This document shows, in pieces, positions 10,791 through 21,185 of a DNA stretch of 64,000 bases. A program made the translations under genes and the position numbers. The notes beneath the pieces are model-generated. The model ran no database searches. It worked only from the letters and a program-made list of their open reading frames with translations, and was not told the origin of the DNA. This DNA comes from Norana najaformis. Lineage: Eukaryota > Annelida > Clitellata > Crassiclitellata > Hormogastridae. The stretch lies in NCBI GenBank assembly GCA_964023275.1, contig OZ029916.1, positions 11,338,607 through 11,402,606 on the forward strand, read 5' to 3'. Each line of letters begins with the position of its first letter. Within the stretch, counting starts at the first letter, position 1.

Positions 10791-11096
10791 TGGCATGAAA
10801 TCAACCAGGAAAAGTACGTACCATAGCCAAAAACAATACACTGCACAGCATCACCATCTCACCACCATCACCCACCAAAAAGATCAGTAACACCACAACA
10901 GCATCATCACACCCACTACCAACCCCATCACCATCAACACTGACACCTTTGAGAGGTTCTCAGAAGGTGCTATATAAATATGTATGCAACTAAAAGCACC
11001 CTTCCACTGGCTATTTAATAACACCACATAGCCAACACAATCACTGCCACAACTACTGCCAGATTTGATATCTGTCAGAAAATAGATAAAACTTAC

Positions 11097-11263
11097 ACTT
11101 TCGATTCTTTTCAGCACTTGTTCCAGTTCTTCTCTGGTCTCATCAGCTATTCTCTGGGACATTGCACAAGCAATTTTGTCAAGAACTGCTTGTGCAGTTC
11201 TAACTGAGCTGTTTTGCACTAAATTGCAGTCCATCTTCTCCATATTCTTATATAGTTGGTAAC
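11097..11263 (-). CDS. Putative 167-bp exon encoding a helical segment
   Basis: Minus strand: acceptor CTGGTGTTTAG, two bases completing a codon, then 55 open codons including NMEKMDCNLVQNSSVRTAQA and DETREELEQVLKRIES, followed by a strong GTAAGTTT donor. The peptide is predicted by eye to be amphipathic helix. It ends in phase 0 and can join exon 2765-2842. A second acceptor at 11285 would add seven residues and make the start phase 0, which would fit exon 12346-12397 better. I do not recognise the protein. Confidence 0.55.
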
Positions 11264-12345
11264 CTAAACACCAGGGCAAACAGCTCTAAATTAAGCCAAT
11301 TCACTCTGCATTTTAAATATCAACAGTCACATCTTGGCATTATCTTGCCGAAAAGCAATGTCAAAGTTCAGACACAGCTGAAGATGTAAACGCAATAACA
11401 AAAGCTTTTAAAAGAATTTAGGAGAACTGGCTTTTATGGAGTGGACACATCTTGTAAACCACTTTTAACAATTATGTTATGTTAAAAGATAAAAAGAGTA
11501 CCATTAGCATGCAGTTTGCACATGTCTATAGACACTTCTCCAAAGTGTGGCACAAACATAACCTCAGCAACCTGAACTGGACACATGCCATAATACATCT
11601 GGATTATTTTAAATGGTAGCATAATGAGAACTATCACTATAAACAGACACTGAGTTACTTATTTAGCAGTAAATGTAAACGTACATGTTTTTCTATGGCA
11701 ACCAAATGGCCTTGACCATGCTCATTTTTCAATGAACTGATCAGATGAGATCCTTCACCACTGCTGCCAATTTGAGTGGGTGCCATGCCATTTAAGGTCT
11801 CCATGTATGGACCTTGCTAGCCCAAGATTCAAATTGCATGATTGGCATGCGAACCAGCATCCTCATGCACAAAGGCACCTTGACGTGCATGTTAACCAAT
11901 GTAGCCAGTATTTTAACTGTAATATAGTTCAAACAACTTACTGCCACTGGTCTGAACAACAGTGCAAATCCAAAAAACAGGAAAGGTACAACTATATAAC
12001 ACCAACAAATGCATAAATGCTACTAGCTGTTGCAAGTCAAATACTGAGTATGTAGTAAAAGTAGCTTCTAAAGGCAGCATTCCACTGAGCTTAATACGAA
12101 AATGCAACATGACTACTGAGAACTTAAATGTCTCTCAGCAGGAAGAAAACTGAGAAACATTCTAAGCTTCCATTGGCTCTGGTTCCCTAGTAGCCCAAAA
12201 TTGTTGCAAAGAGAACCACAGATGTACATATCAACAGATGTAGCATATCAATAAAATAAATAACAATACAATATAGATCAAGAAAAGAATATCCAAATCA
12301 TATATGCAAACTTTGAACACTGAAGTAGCACTAGAAATCACTTAC

Positions 12346-12397
12346 ATTTTGACACTTGTAAAAAGGGGGAAATTTACTGTGGTCAAGGCTTTGTTTT
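12346..12397 (-). CDS. Putative 52-bp exon
   Basis: Minus strand: acceptor ending AATTTCAG, one base, then 17 open codons KQSLDHSKFPPFYKCQN, then a GTAAGTGA donor. Only this frame is open across the exon. It ends in phase 0, which fits the alternative acceptor at 11285 of the next exon. The preceding exon must end with two spare bases and was not found. Confidence 0.4.
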
Positions 12398-12999
12398 CTG
12401 AAATTTTTTCAGGAAGACTACCTACTTTCATGTCCTGAAAATCTCTGATGACCTTTAATTTTTGTTTATTTAATCCTCAAGACTGTTGAAGCCATTTCCA
12501 CTGTTTGAGAGAGGGCTTCTATATTTCACACCCACTGGAATGCAGTACTGATTTGTCTGTCTGATTTGCATATGGTCTCTATAAACTTCATTACAGAGCA
12601 TCTAGAATTACCTACAGGCACATTTCTGGGAGCTTTGGTGCACAGTGAACTTAATCCACTGGTTGTACAAATAAATCAAACCCATGAACTACTGTGTCAT
12701 AAAAAGGTACAGGCTATTAACAGCATCTGGTACATGCCCCACCAAACAAGGGAGGGAGGGGAATAATCACTAAAACTACTGTAACCTGCCACCTTACAAC
12801 CCTTTAAGGCTGGTGGTTGTTCTCTATTTTAATTGCTGACCATTTAATGTCCAATATAAATTGTTAAGTAGATTGGTTGGCTATGTAATAGTAGCATCAA
12901 CTCATGATAGATGTGGATATCAGATTGTAACTTTCGAGGCAGTCACTTGATAAGATTGGATTAATCCAAACATTAAAAATCATCAACTGATAGCCAGGC

Positions 13000-15770
13000 A
13001 ATTAATGCAAGTTAGGGCAGGCAATGTAATGGTATGCAATACAATATAACTAGATTTAGTGTCCTTAAGATCACATCAGAAGCATTCGATTATGAAGCTC
13101 TTGTTTTAGTTTTATAACACAATTCAAACTACAGCCAGTTTGTCTCTGTCATTATCAAAAATTAAAGAGTAAGGAGTATAAACTTTACAGGTGCAAACAA
13201 ATCATTACAATTATTTCACAAAAATAACTGGAAAAATTCTGACTTGGAATGTTTTCAGCATATCATGACCTCAGCCAAAAGAAGTAATTATTTATTTAAT
13301 TGTTAACAAGCTAAAGCATAAACCAGTCACATTTACTGCCTGATCAAACTAGTGAGGAGTAAAAACTCTTTTAGTACCTTACTTAATGCTATTATTTCAC
13401 ATATGTAAGGTCTCTGCAGTGTCTGTGTCAAAAAATGGTTTCCTTTTGACCAGATTGTGGGAAACAATAGTGGCTAGTGTGAAATGAAATTTTTCACAAC
13501 GTTTTATAAGTTTTAGTTGTTGCAAAATAAATAAATTGTGTCATTGTGGTTAATTATTGCAACAAGCAAATTTTTAAGTCATCTTAACATTCCTTTTTGA
13601 ATTTTTGCTTAGATATGCAAAGGTTTGCTTTACATCATGTTTAACTAGTAAAAAAACTACTGGACTATATATACCCAGTCTGAAAACAAGCATGTTATGG
13701 CGTAATTCTCGATTTTAGCAGATTTTATTAATGGCACTTTATAGTTCATTTCTACAAGATGGCAACCCAATTATTATTATTATTATTATTCATTTTAATT
13801 TCATTTATCATGCTAGCTAATTAATTCACCTCAAAAGCATGAGTAGCTGAAAAAAGATGTCTTCAACTGCTGAGAAATGAGTTTTGAGAAATAGATGTGG
13901 CAATGAAATCAATAGATGCAGACAACTGTGCAAAAATGCATAGAAACCACAAGTCTTCTTGATGGGAGAACTGGGCAAAAGGGGACAAGTAGTCAGAGGA
14001 AGGTGAATGAAAACTTTACTTTGCTTGATTATTGTGAGTAAAATACAGAAGTCAGAAAGGCATCTCAGTGCTAGATCATGACACAACTTGTACACAAGGA
14101 CATCAATTCCAAATCGAAAAAGATAACCAATATAATTTTGTGACTCGGGATATTTAAGGAAACTGAAGTGCAAGGTGAACTGTTTGCACTCAGCACAGTT
14201 TATAGGTAATCATAAAGACAATGAAGCAAACAACAAAGGTTGAATTTTACAACAGTCCTGGGACTAGGCATGACTGATAAGTCGTGTGACAGGCAAACAG
14301 CATGGACAGCATCATGAGTAAGAGATCAAATTTATATGTGATAAAAGTAACAGGACCATGTAATGTCTGTGAAATGAGATGACACTCCAATTACAACCAA
14401 GAATCGTGAATCACATCTAGGTCACAAACTTAGACCACTTATAGAATCTTTAGGGAAATAAAGAACACTAGGCAGATTAGATCAAAGAGGATCACATATG
14501 TGTTTGTGTATTATATATATATATATACAATATATATACATATATATATATATATACTAGTGCATAGTAATAAGTTGCATGTTACAGTTTAATATAATGG
14601 AGGAAACCCTTTAAATCCCATAGAAGTTTTTTACTTATTTCCATTTGGTGATAGTTTGCTTTCATATTGCAAGCTATTAGCAGAACCAGTTTTCTATATA
14701 AAAAACTGTAATGGAATCAGATCAATCAGGAATGTGGATCACAAATATTTTAGTGATATTTAACAAACTTTAAAATACATTCTACACTATGGATAAAATG
14801 TTAGCAGGTGCAATGAAATGAACAGGCAAAAACACAGTCAGTATTTGTAAATATAAATCTCCAAAATTTCTCGGCAGCACACAAAAGCTGCATCAAGGAG
14901 ATCAGCTTATTCAATGGCGCTATATCAAATCAAATCCGCAAGAGCCACGTTGTTTGGTCTGATGACTTTCTTTAGTTTCCCACTCTTTATGACTTTCTAA
15001 AAATACCTGTCATTCAGGGTATTTTGAGCATAGGTCTGTCTTTCCTCAATACTCCTTGTTTCCAATGTTTCTTATAACATTTACTTAATATTTTACATAC
15101 AAATTTTGCACACACACACATATGTAGATCTTGGTTAGCTCATAACAATATCCGTACATTTATAGATTGAACTAATAGGTAACATTTGATTATTTGCATT
15201 GTGTTAATTCACCAAGCACCAATGCACACATTTCAGAACCTACTAAAGAACATATTTCATCCTAATTTTGGAAGACAAGCTTGCCCAAGACTTGCCTTGC
15301 AAGAAACTCAGGTAGCAGCACTGCCGGACTGACCCCTAGATCCTCCTCTGTATGGTTACCATCCATGAAATATCCTGCTAGCCATCTGCCACCCACTCAA
15401 CACTCCATCTTTCAGTGTAGGCAGGTGAGTACTAATGCATGTTGGCAAATTTAAAATGGCCTAATTGTTCAACTGCTGTGGTTCTGTTTACAGCTCATCA
15501 GAACAATCCTTCAACCTCTGGACTACACTTCTGAGGAGTTTCAGTAGAGGCATATAAACAAGTGTGATATTCTTTTACACATGCCTGATAATATGTATAC
15601 ATAGAGACATGCATCATACCATGCCTATGTAAGTACATACATAATATACATACATAAACATACATTCATATATATATATATATATAAAATAATAAAATAA
15701 AATACACCAAAGACCCAAAACTGCTGGCAACAGCGCTCTGTCTTATAAAAGAAATCCTGATGCAACTTAA
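13000..15770. other. No gene seen; simple repeats only
   Basis: A large AT-rich stretch. It holds a short TTA repeat at about 13772-13793, a TA-rich microsatellite at about 14514-14556 and another at about 15667-15688. One weak exon-like frame on the minus strand near 13375-13420 has plausible borders but incompatible phase. Nothing else could be assigned. Confidence 0.5.
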
Positions 15771-15815
15771 GAAAACTACAGTAGTCATTTAGGTAATTAG
15801 ATTGTCACCGCTTAC

Positions 15816-15894
15816 CGATTTCTGTGCAGACGTCTGGACTTTCTCAGAGGGAATATCTTCGCTTTTATATTTATAATAAAGCCAAATTAAACAC
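15816..15894 (-). CDS. Putative 79-bp exon with short hydrophobic start
   Basis: Minus strand: acceptor TTTATTATTCAG, one base, then 26 open codons beginning CLIWLYYKYKSEDIPSEKVQ, followed by a GTAAGC donor. The first residues look like the end of a transmembrane helix followed by a polar stem. The exon ends in phase 0. Its start phase does not fit the first-exon candidate at 16103-16180, so either an exon is missing between them or one of the two is wrong. Confidence 0.45.
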
Positions 15895-16102
15895 CTGAAT
15901 AATAAATCAAAGTCCAGTTTTCACAGGGATGCAACAAAAATTTAAATATGTTGCTAAAGTAACCGAATGAAAACAGCGACCTGTGTGATCTTAACGTCTA
16001 ATGTCATTAAATGAAATGACTCAACCATTGGCACTGACCCGTCCTTTCTGCTGTGTAAAATGACAAAGGTAAATAAACGTCAACACTAGCTCAGAGACTC
16101 AC

Positions 16103-16180
16103 GTAGTCTAAGCAAACAACAGTTCCTAAAAGCAAACAAAAAATGATTGTCTGTTTCAGAAGAACTCGAGGCATTTGCAT
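16103..16180 (-). CDS. Candidate first coding exon with signal-anchor-like peptide
   Basis: From ATG at 16180 the minus strand reads 26 codons to a GTGAGT donor. The core IIFCLLLGTVVCL is hydrophobic and preceded by basic residues, as in a signal peptide or type II anchor. It lies about 690 bp downstream of a TATA box. The alternative is that the poly-T acceptor inside this stretch (TTTGCTTTTAG) defines a 23-bp noncoding exon. Phase does not match exon 15816-15894, so confidence is limited. Confidence 0.3.
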
Positions 16181-16872
16181 AAGGATGCACCAGGCTGCAT
16201 TCATTGTCTTCCCCAAGTAGACCTACTCGCGAGGCATAGGCCTACTACGCTAGTAGGCCGACTCCATACTGTTGCATTGGCCTTCCTGTGTTCTTGGTCG
16301 CACCAATTATATACACGGTGCATAATCGAGGGACTCGTTCAAGGAATCACTCGGACTTAGGAAAACGATTCCCAAAAATTTCCCTGAATTTACAACGAGT
16401 AGACTACCGAATACAATGAACAGGATTAGGCCTACACTTGAATTGCGCAGCAGTCATCATCGGAATGTAAGCCTAACGATCGGGTGGCTGGTCCAGCTGA
16501 AAACGTACATCAGGATGATCTCTACTAGCGCCCAAAACGCTCAATGTTCAGTCCTCGTGAGCAAGGCTTCCTCTATCAGAAGACTAAGTTAACGAAGACC
16601 TACAAGTTTCGAAAGTTTATGAGGCCTACTTCTAACGCACGCAGGTATAACTCTAATATTTACATAAAATCCTCAAGTCACATCTGTTGGTCCTTGACGG
16701 AGTGGCCGCTCTCCGTCGAGTCGGCTTCGAGTCGAGTCTTCTTTCTTCTGCGTCATCCTCGTCGTCGTTGTTCAGAGTGAGCGAGTGAACGTCCGCTTGA
16801 GTCCCCAAGTCGTCTCTAAATCGTCTCCTTCGCCGCGAAAACCTTCCTCTGCTGTGTGTTCTTGTCACGCTT

Positions 16873-16880
16873 CTTTTATA
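16873..16880 (-). promoter_or_regulatory. TATA box (TATAAAAG) for minus-strand transcript
   Basis: The minus strand reads CCTATAAAAGAAGCG here, a consensus TATA box. Transcription starting about 30 bp downstream would enter the CpG-richer stretch 16500-16850, unlike the AT-rich surroundings, and then the exon candidates at 16103 and 15816. It fits the 5' end of the split minus-strand gene, but the start site is not proven. Confidence 0.45.
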
Positions 16881-16949
16881 GGTAGTTAAGGGAACTATAG
16901 TCTCAGAGTACTAAAGGACCAGATTAAGTGCTAAGAACGCTGGGTTCGA

Positions 16950-17092
16950 TAGGTTCAATGGCAAAGGTGAGGCAGCCGTAGACAGCTAAGCGCTTGGTGT
17001 CGAAGGCCAGCGTGTCAGGCAGCGATCCCTTCTTCGCCCTACTCGACTGGCGCAATACGCCCCCAGAAAAGCTGGGATTGTGTCCAACACAA
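16950..17092 (+). pseudogene. Ty3/gypsy integrase fragment
   Basis: The plus strand carries NGKGEAAV and, after a one-base frame change, TAKRLVSKASVSGSDP and FFALLDWRNTPPEKLGL. The pattern NGKAE..V..AK followed by ALLDWRNTP is the classic C-terminal catalytic-core stretch of Ty3/gypsy integrases, including the Glu of the DDE triad. Only about 140 bp remains. The frame change and truncation show it is dead, and no LTR was identified around it. Confidence 0.65.
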
Positions 17093-17095
17093 ATC

Positions 17096-17131
17096 CTTGA
17101 CGACGACGACGATGATGACGATGATGATGAA
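17096..17131 (+). repeat. GAC/GAT trinucleotide repeat
   Basis: About twelve units of GAC/GAT directly after the integrase fragment. In frame it would read as an Asp run, but this is a simple repeat and not evidence for a protein. Confidence 0.9.
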
Positions 17132-17179
17132 TATCAATCTGGCAATATAGGCCTACAGGAAGCTATTGTAATTGTAATT

Positions 17180-17420
17180 AGTAACTTCTATCGCGCTGGT
17201 GTCTACTCCTATGCCTCATTCAAGTGTGGAGATTGTGTCGGCGCTGGTGGCGACCGTGACCTCGTCTGCAGACGGCCTTCGGGCGTAACCTTCCTCATCA
17301 TGCCATCAATGGCATAGTCTGGCAGGTCTTACAGAAGGCTGATGTTCAAAGAACTAAGAAGCCAAAACGCTTGTATCGTTCAGGTGACAAGAGTCTCATT
17401 GAGACTCACCTCTTGCGTAG
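17180..17420 (+). pseudogene. RLE-type LINE fragment, CCHC region
   Basis: A short plus-strand remnant with a Cys-rich part near 17225-17275 and then, in the next frame, HHAINGIVWQVLQKADVQ, which corresponds position by position to RHSALNDLIWRALVKAGF in the copy at 4728-5570. It lies between the PD-D core (missing here) and the Cys residues. It is decayed and truncated at both ends. Confidence 0.5.
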
Positions 17421-18042
17421 TATTTTGTATCTGTACTTGCTGTGATTGTCAGATGATACATCTAAAACTATCGGACGCTATCAGTAGTGAGATGACCACG
17501 AAAATTCATGCATCTACGTCCGATATTGATTCAAATTTTTTGACCTGGACATTAGGTCAAAATACTGGACTGCCCCGGTTCAAAACCGAACGTCAAGCAA
17601 CATTGCAATTTTGTTTGGGCACTTTGTAGAGTATAAGTTAAACTGTATAGTAGTATTTTTAGTGGTAATGAACACTCAGTACACTGAATCACACGAAAAA
17701 AAAATTTCGCCTGCTACTAGGCATATGTTATGTGTACTACACTAAATCGAATCTGCTGATCCCAAATCTGAAGTCAGATTTTGTGTAGCACGTCAGGATC
17801 TTAAGATATGCAGCATACATGCTAATAATTATGCAAACTCTTTACAGAACTAGTATTTCCTTATAACTGTGTAATTATGCAAACTCAGAGTATTCATAAC
17901 AAGAAACAAAATGTTATTCTTTTATAACTTGAAATTAAAATATGTTTTAAAATGTAATATAAATATATGTATGTTACTCAGATGAAAGCATACATTTCGA
18001 AATTTTGTCTCTAGCTTAACTCTATACCAGTTCAAAAGTGCT
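17421..18042. other. No gene seen; flank of the minus-strand family member
   Basis: AT-rich sequence downstream of the gene ending at 18043. No polyadenylation signal of the AATAAA type was placed with confidence, and no repeat or motif was recognised. Confidence 0.4.
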
Positions 18043-19721
18043 TTAGACACTTGTTCTTGCGCTTGTGAGTGGCCGCTGTTGCCGCTGCAGAAACCAGCAG
18101 TAATCGCCCATCATGTTGGAATTGCAGTGGCCCTGATATCTTGCTTCAAAGGTGGAGATGTCTAGATGGAATCTCTCTCCATGCTCATCGCTTACATCAC
18201 CCAAGTTTGGTGGGAAAAATTCAGACGGGAATGTAAGAAATGTATTTTTAGTGACATCCGGCAGCCGAGTTGCTTATATGCTGTTAGCATGTTGCTAACG
18301 AGTTCAGCATAGTTCTCAGCTCGGTGATTCCCAAGGAAGTTTTGCACCACCAACGTACATGCATCCCTAGCGGCAAATTCCAGTGGGTTGAGCTTGGTTC
18401 TAAATACAGTATCACGCATTAGTTCGCGGATTTCTGGCCCAATAAAAATTCCAACCTTCAGCTTAGCATCAGTTTTGACGGCTCCAAATTGATCTCTCAG
18501 ATACTGGAAGCCTTGTCCAGTACGATCCATTGCCACTACAAAATTCCTCATGAGGCCCAGTTTATTGTGAAGTGGTGGTAAGTACACTTTCAATGGATCA
18601 ACCAATGGTTCGTGTTGCACGTTGTGCCGACCAACAATGTGCTCAGATCTAGGAGGCCACAGTTTCACTTTGTAATGGTTGCTGTCATCACGACTGTTCC
18701 ACAAGCACAAAAAGCACATATGTTTTGTGTACCCCAGCTGTAGGCCTAGAATAAGTGCTACCACTTTGAGGTCCGCACAGATGTTCCATTTGTGGTCTGA
18801 GTAGTTGATCACTTTCAAAATGAGTTTCATTGAATCGTATGTCTCTTTGAGGCCTACAGCGTGGGCTATAGGAACAGACGGCTTTTCGTTACCATTGTGC
18901 ACCAACACAGCTTTCAAGCTCGCTTGGCTGGAATCTATGAACAGTCTCCACTGACCAGGAACGTATTCGCAACCTAAATTCATCATGAGACCGTTCACGT
19001 CAGTACAGAAACAGATATCATTTTCCAGTTTGTAATATGTAGCTAACTGTTTGTGACGATAACGGAAGTGTGATGTTGTGGTACCTTTTTGAAGCACGTT
19101 CCACTTCCCTAGTCTGGAGGCTAACAGTTCAGATTTCTCCTTTGACAAAGATAGGTCCCTCACCAGATCATCTAACTCACCTTGCCTTATCAAATGCGGC
19201 CTACCCTCTTCCAAATCTTGATCACTGGATTCATAAACAGTAACGTCATCTTCTGTATTACCATCAGAACTGTCCGTTTCATCAGCACCCGCAGCAGGCG
19301 GAAGTGGTACTGGATTCTCTTCATCATGAGGCACTGGCTTTAGAGCGGACTCGCAATCAGGATAAACGATTTTAGACTTATTTTTCTTTGAAAATCCAGC
19401 AACTTTAGTAATGCAGAAATAACAGTCTGCATGATGATTTCTTGGCTCGCGCCACACCATAGGCACAGCAAACGGCATTGAATTCCTTTTGACATTCAGC
19501 CACTGTGTAAGCCCAGAGTAGCACACGGTGCAGCAGACATAAGGTGCCAAACTTTTATCCTGGTCTCCGATTTGACATCCAAAATAATACTTGTAAGCAA
19601 TCATCACTCTCTTAGTTAACTTCTTGCGCTGGTCACAAAGAGTATATTTACCACAAACATAGCAAAAATTGTCTGGATGGTTAACACAGCCTCGCCTATT
19701 CATTTCAAAATTAAATCTCAC
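18043..19721 (-). pseudogene. Cys-rich transposase-like family protein, minus-strand paralogue (one frameshift)
   Basis: The main frame runs 19721-18192; the C-terminal 55 or so codons continue in another frame to a stop at 18043. The break sits in an A run at about 18215-18219 and looks like loss of one base. Visible motifs: NFCYVCG near the start, CCTVC, MPFAVPMVWRE, DCYFC, a DSSQASLKAVLVHNGN stretch, CADLKVVALILGLQ, MSLKIHFLHS, and after the break SDEHGERFH. The Met at 19703 aligns with the start of the plus-strand paralogue and is the likelier start. The pattern of spaced Asp and Glu residues suggests, but does not prove, an RNase H-fold transposase origin. Similar single-exon multicopy proteins are common in arthropods and cnidarians, as I recall. 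Confidence 0.6.
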
Positions 19722-19735
19722 ACAATAGCTACAGC

Positions 19736-19803
19736 TATATAAGAAAACTTCACCTTCGTTCTACGCAATCTCGCCTTACATACTGGTATTGATGCTGACG
19801 TCA
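19736..19803 (-). promoter_or_regulatory. TATA and TGACGTCA elements upstream of the minus-strand paralogue
   Basis: The minus strand has a TTATATAG box at 19736-19743 and a perfect TGACGTCA palindrome at 19796-19803. The plus-strand paralogue has the same two elements in the same order (TGACGTCA at 21046-21053, TATATAAA at 21063-21070). The TATA lies close to the first Met, leaving little room for a 5' UTR, which also favours the Met at 19703. Confidence 0.4.
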
Positions 19804-20211
19804 GCTCGCTGACATGCCCAATCATGTCTAGCGGTTGCTGCAGGCTTGCTGTTAGAAATATTTCAGGCGACACTTGCAGGCATGCATGTATCACTGGCAG
19901 CAATCGTGGAGACACATACAACAGAATGTACAGACATAACCGAAAACGAGTCCTTACGTCGTTACTTGAATGCATGCATAACTTAAAATCTAGACGTGCT
20001 GGGCAAATTCTGACTTCATATTTGGAATCAGCATATTTGAATCAATATAAGGCACATGCATTAACTTCAGTAGCAAAATCGTTGTGATCAGTATAGGCGC
20101 TAATAACAACGTTATCGCACGTTTCATATTGCAACTTCTAATGAGAACATGAAGGCCTTTCACTTCGATTAGAATCGTGACATGGACATTGCAGAAGCAC
20201 AGACTCACCAA

Positions 20212-20700
20212 TAATCTTAGAAAACAAAGTATTTGTGTTTTCGGTTAAACTGTCCGCAAGTGGCGGATTTAGCTATAGACGTAGGGGGCGCAGTTTGCCC
20301 CAGCGACCTTATTGGTTGTATGCCAGCGCCCTCAGACAAGACCCGTGCTTGGTAGACTGCCAGAATGTGGCGCCCCTCTGGAAATGCTCTTGCAATCATG
20401 GAGCCGCCACTGCTTTCCACCATAACATTTCTGTTACCAGAGATTCGCTGGCCTTCGTCCGATCGACCCAAGTGGCCATCATTGCTACTACATGGATCCG
20501 TGACCCTCGATAAGGTGACTTTTAAAACCTTGATTTTACATGCACATATACCACAATATATCGATAGCTCAGTAACAAAAAACAGTTAGACCCTACTCAT
20601 TGATCACCTACAATAACATACTGCAACCGAGACTAAAAGAAGAGAATTTTAGGCTGGGTTGCATCAACCTTACTCAAATCGCCATTCATATTCGGTGGTT
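20212..20700. other. Spacer between the head-to-head paralogues
   Basis: Part of the roughly 1.46-kb region between the two divergent reading frames. The stretch 20250-20500 is richer in G and C and has short overlapping frames with no recognisable motif. No inverted repeat joining the two genes was detected by eye. Confidence 0.4.
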
Positions 20701-20707
20701 AGGCTAT

Positions 20708-20735
20708 CTTACGTTTACATTAATTACGACAATTA
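20708..20735 (+). repeat. 28-bp direct repeat, left copy
   Basis: Identical over 28 bp to 22996-23023, starting CTTACGTTTACATT. The two copies bracket the promoter and coding region of the plus-strand paralogue, 2288 bp apart. The second half (AATTACGACAATTA) also matches a LINE 3' end at about 34292-34305, and the right copy leads directly into that LINE sequence. Confidence 0.85.
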
Positions 20736-21045
20736 CACTGGTCAACATAGAAATCGTTACTGACTGGAAAAGGCCCTAATGTGTAGCATCTTGGTGTGCT
20801 GAACACGAATATAACCATAAAATTTTTTTATTGGCTCTCGTTTTGAAAATATTTCATATAGTTCATTTTTTATGTTTCACCATGTAAATTTATACAGTAG
20901 GACTGCGACAATATCCTAAATAAGTCTAGAATGATGTAATATTCCACCTCATTGCATAATCCCATCATGGACACATCATGCACAGCTGATTACGTCATTT
21001 TCTGATGCAATGTAAAACTACAGCCAGTCGGCTGCTGACGTAAGA

Positions 21046-21070
21046 TGACGTCAGCAGTGTACTATATAAA
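21046..21070 (+). promoter_or_regulatory. CRE-like palindrome and TATA box
   Basis: TGACGTCA at 21046-21053, preceded by a half-similar TGACGTAA at 21036-21043, and TATATAAA at 21063-21070. The ATG at 21186 lies about 116 bp downstream, leaving room for a 5' UTR of about 85 bp. This is a textbook arrangement for a metazoan TATA promoter and supports the idea that the downstream frame is or was transcribed. Confidence 0.6.
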
Positions 21071-21185
21071 GCGAGTCGGAACGGTTGAGCATTTACAATA
21101 TTACAGACTTTGTGCGAGACAGTTTAAGTTACTGTTTTATAAAACTATTATTACTTTATCCATTTAGATACAATACAGAACAGTA

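Noticed and set aside
13375-13420. Additional exon of the split minus-strand gene
   Set aside because: Borders are plausible but the phase does not fit the neighbouring exons and the peptide is short.
18190-18230. Programmed -1 ribosomal frameshift in the minus-strand paralogue
   Set aside because: No standard slippery heptamer in frame, and the other paralogue breaks at a different place.
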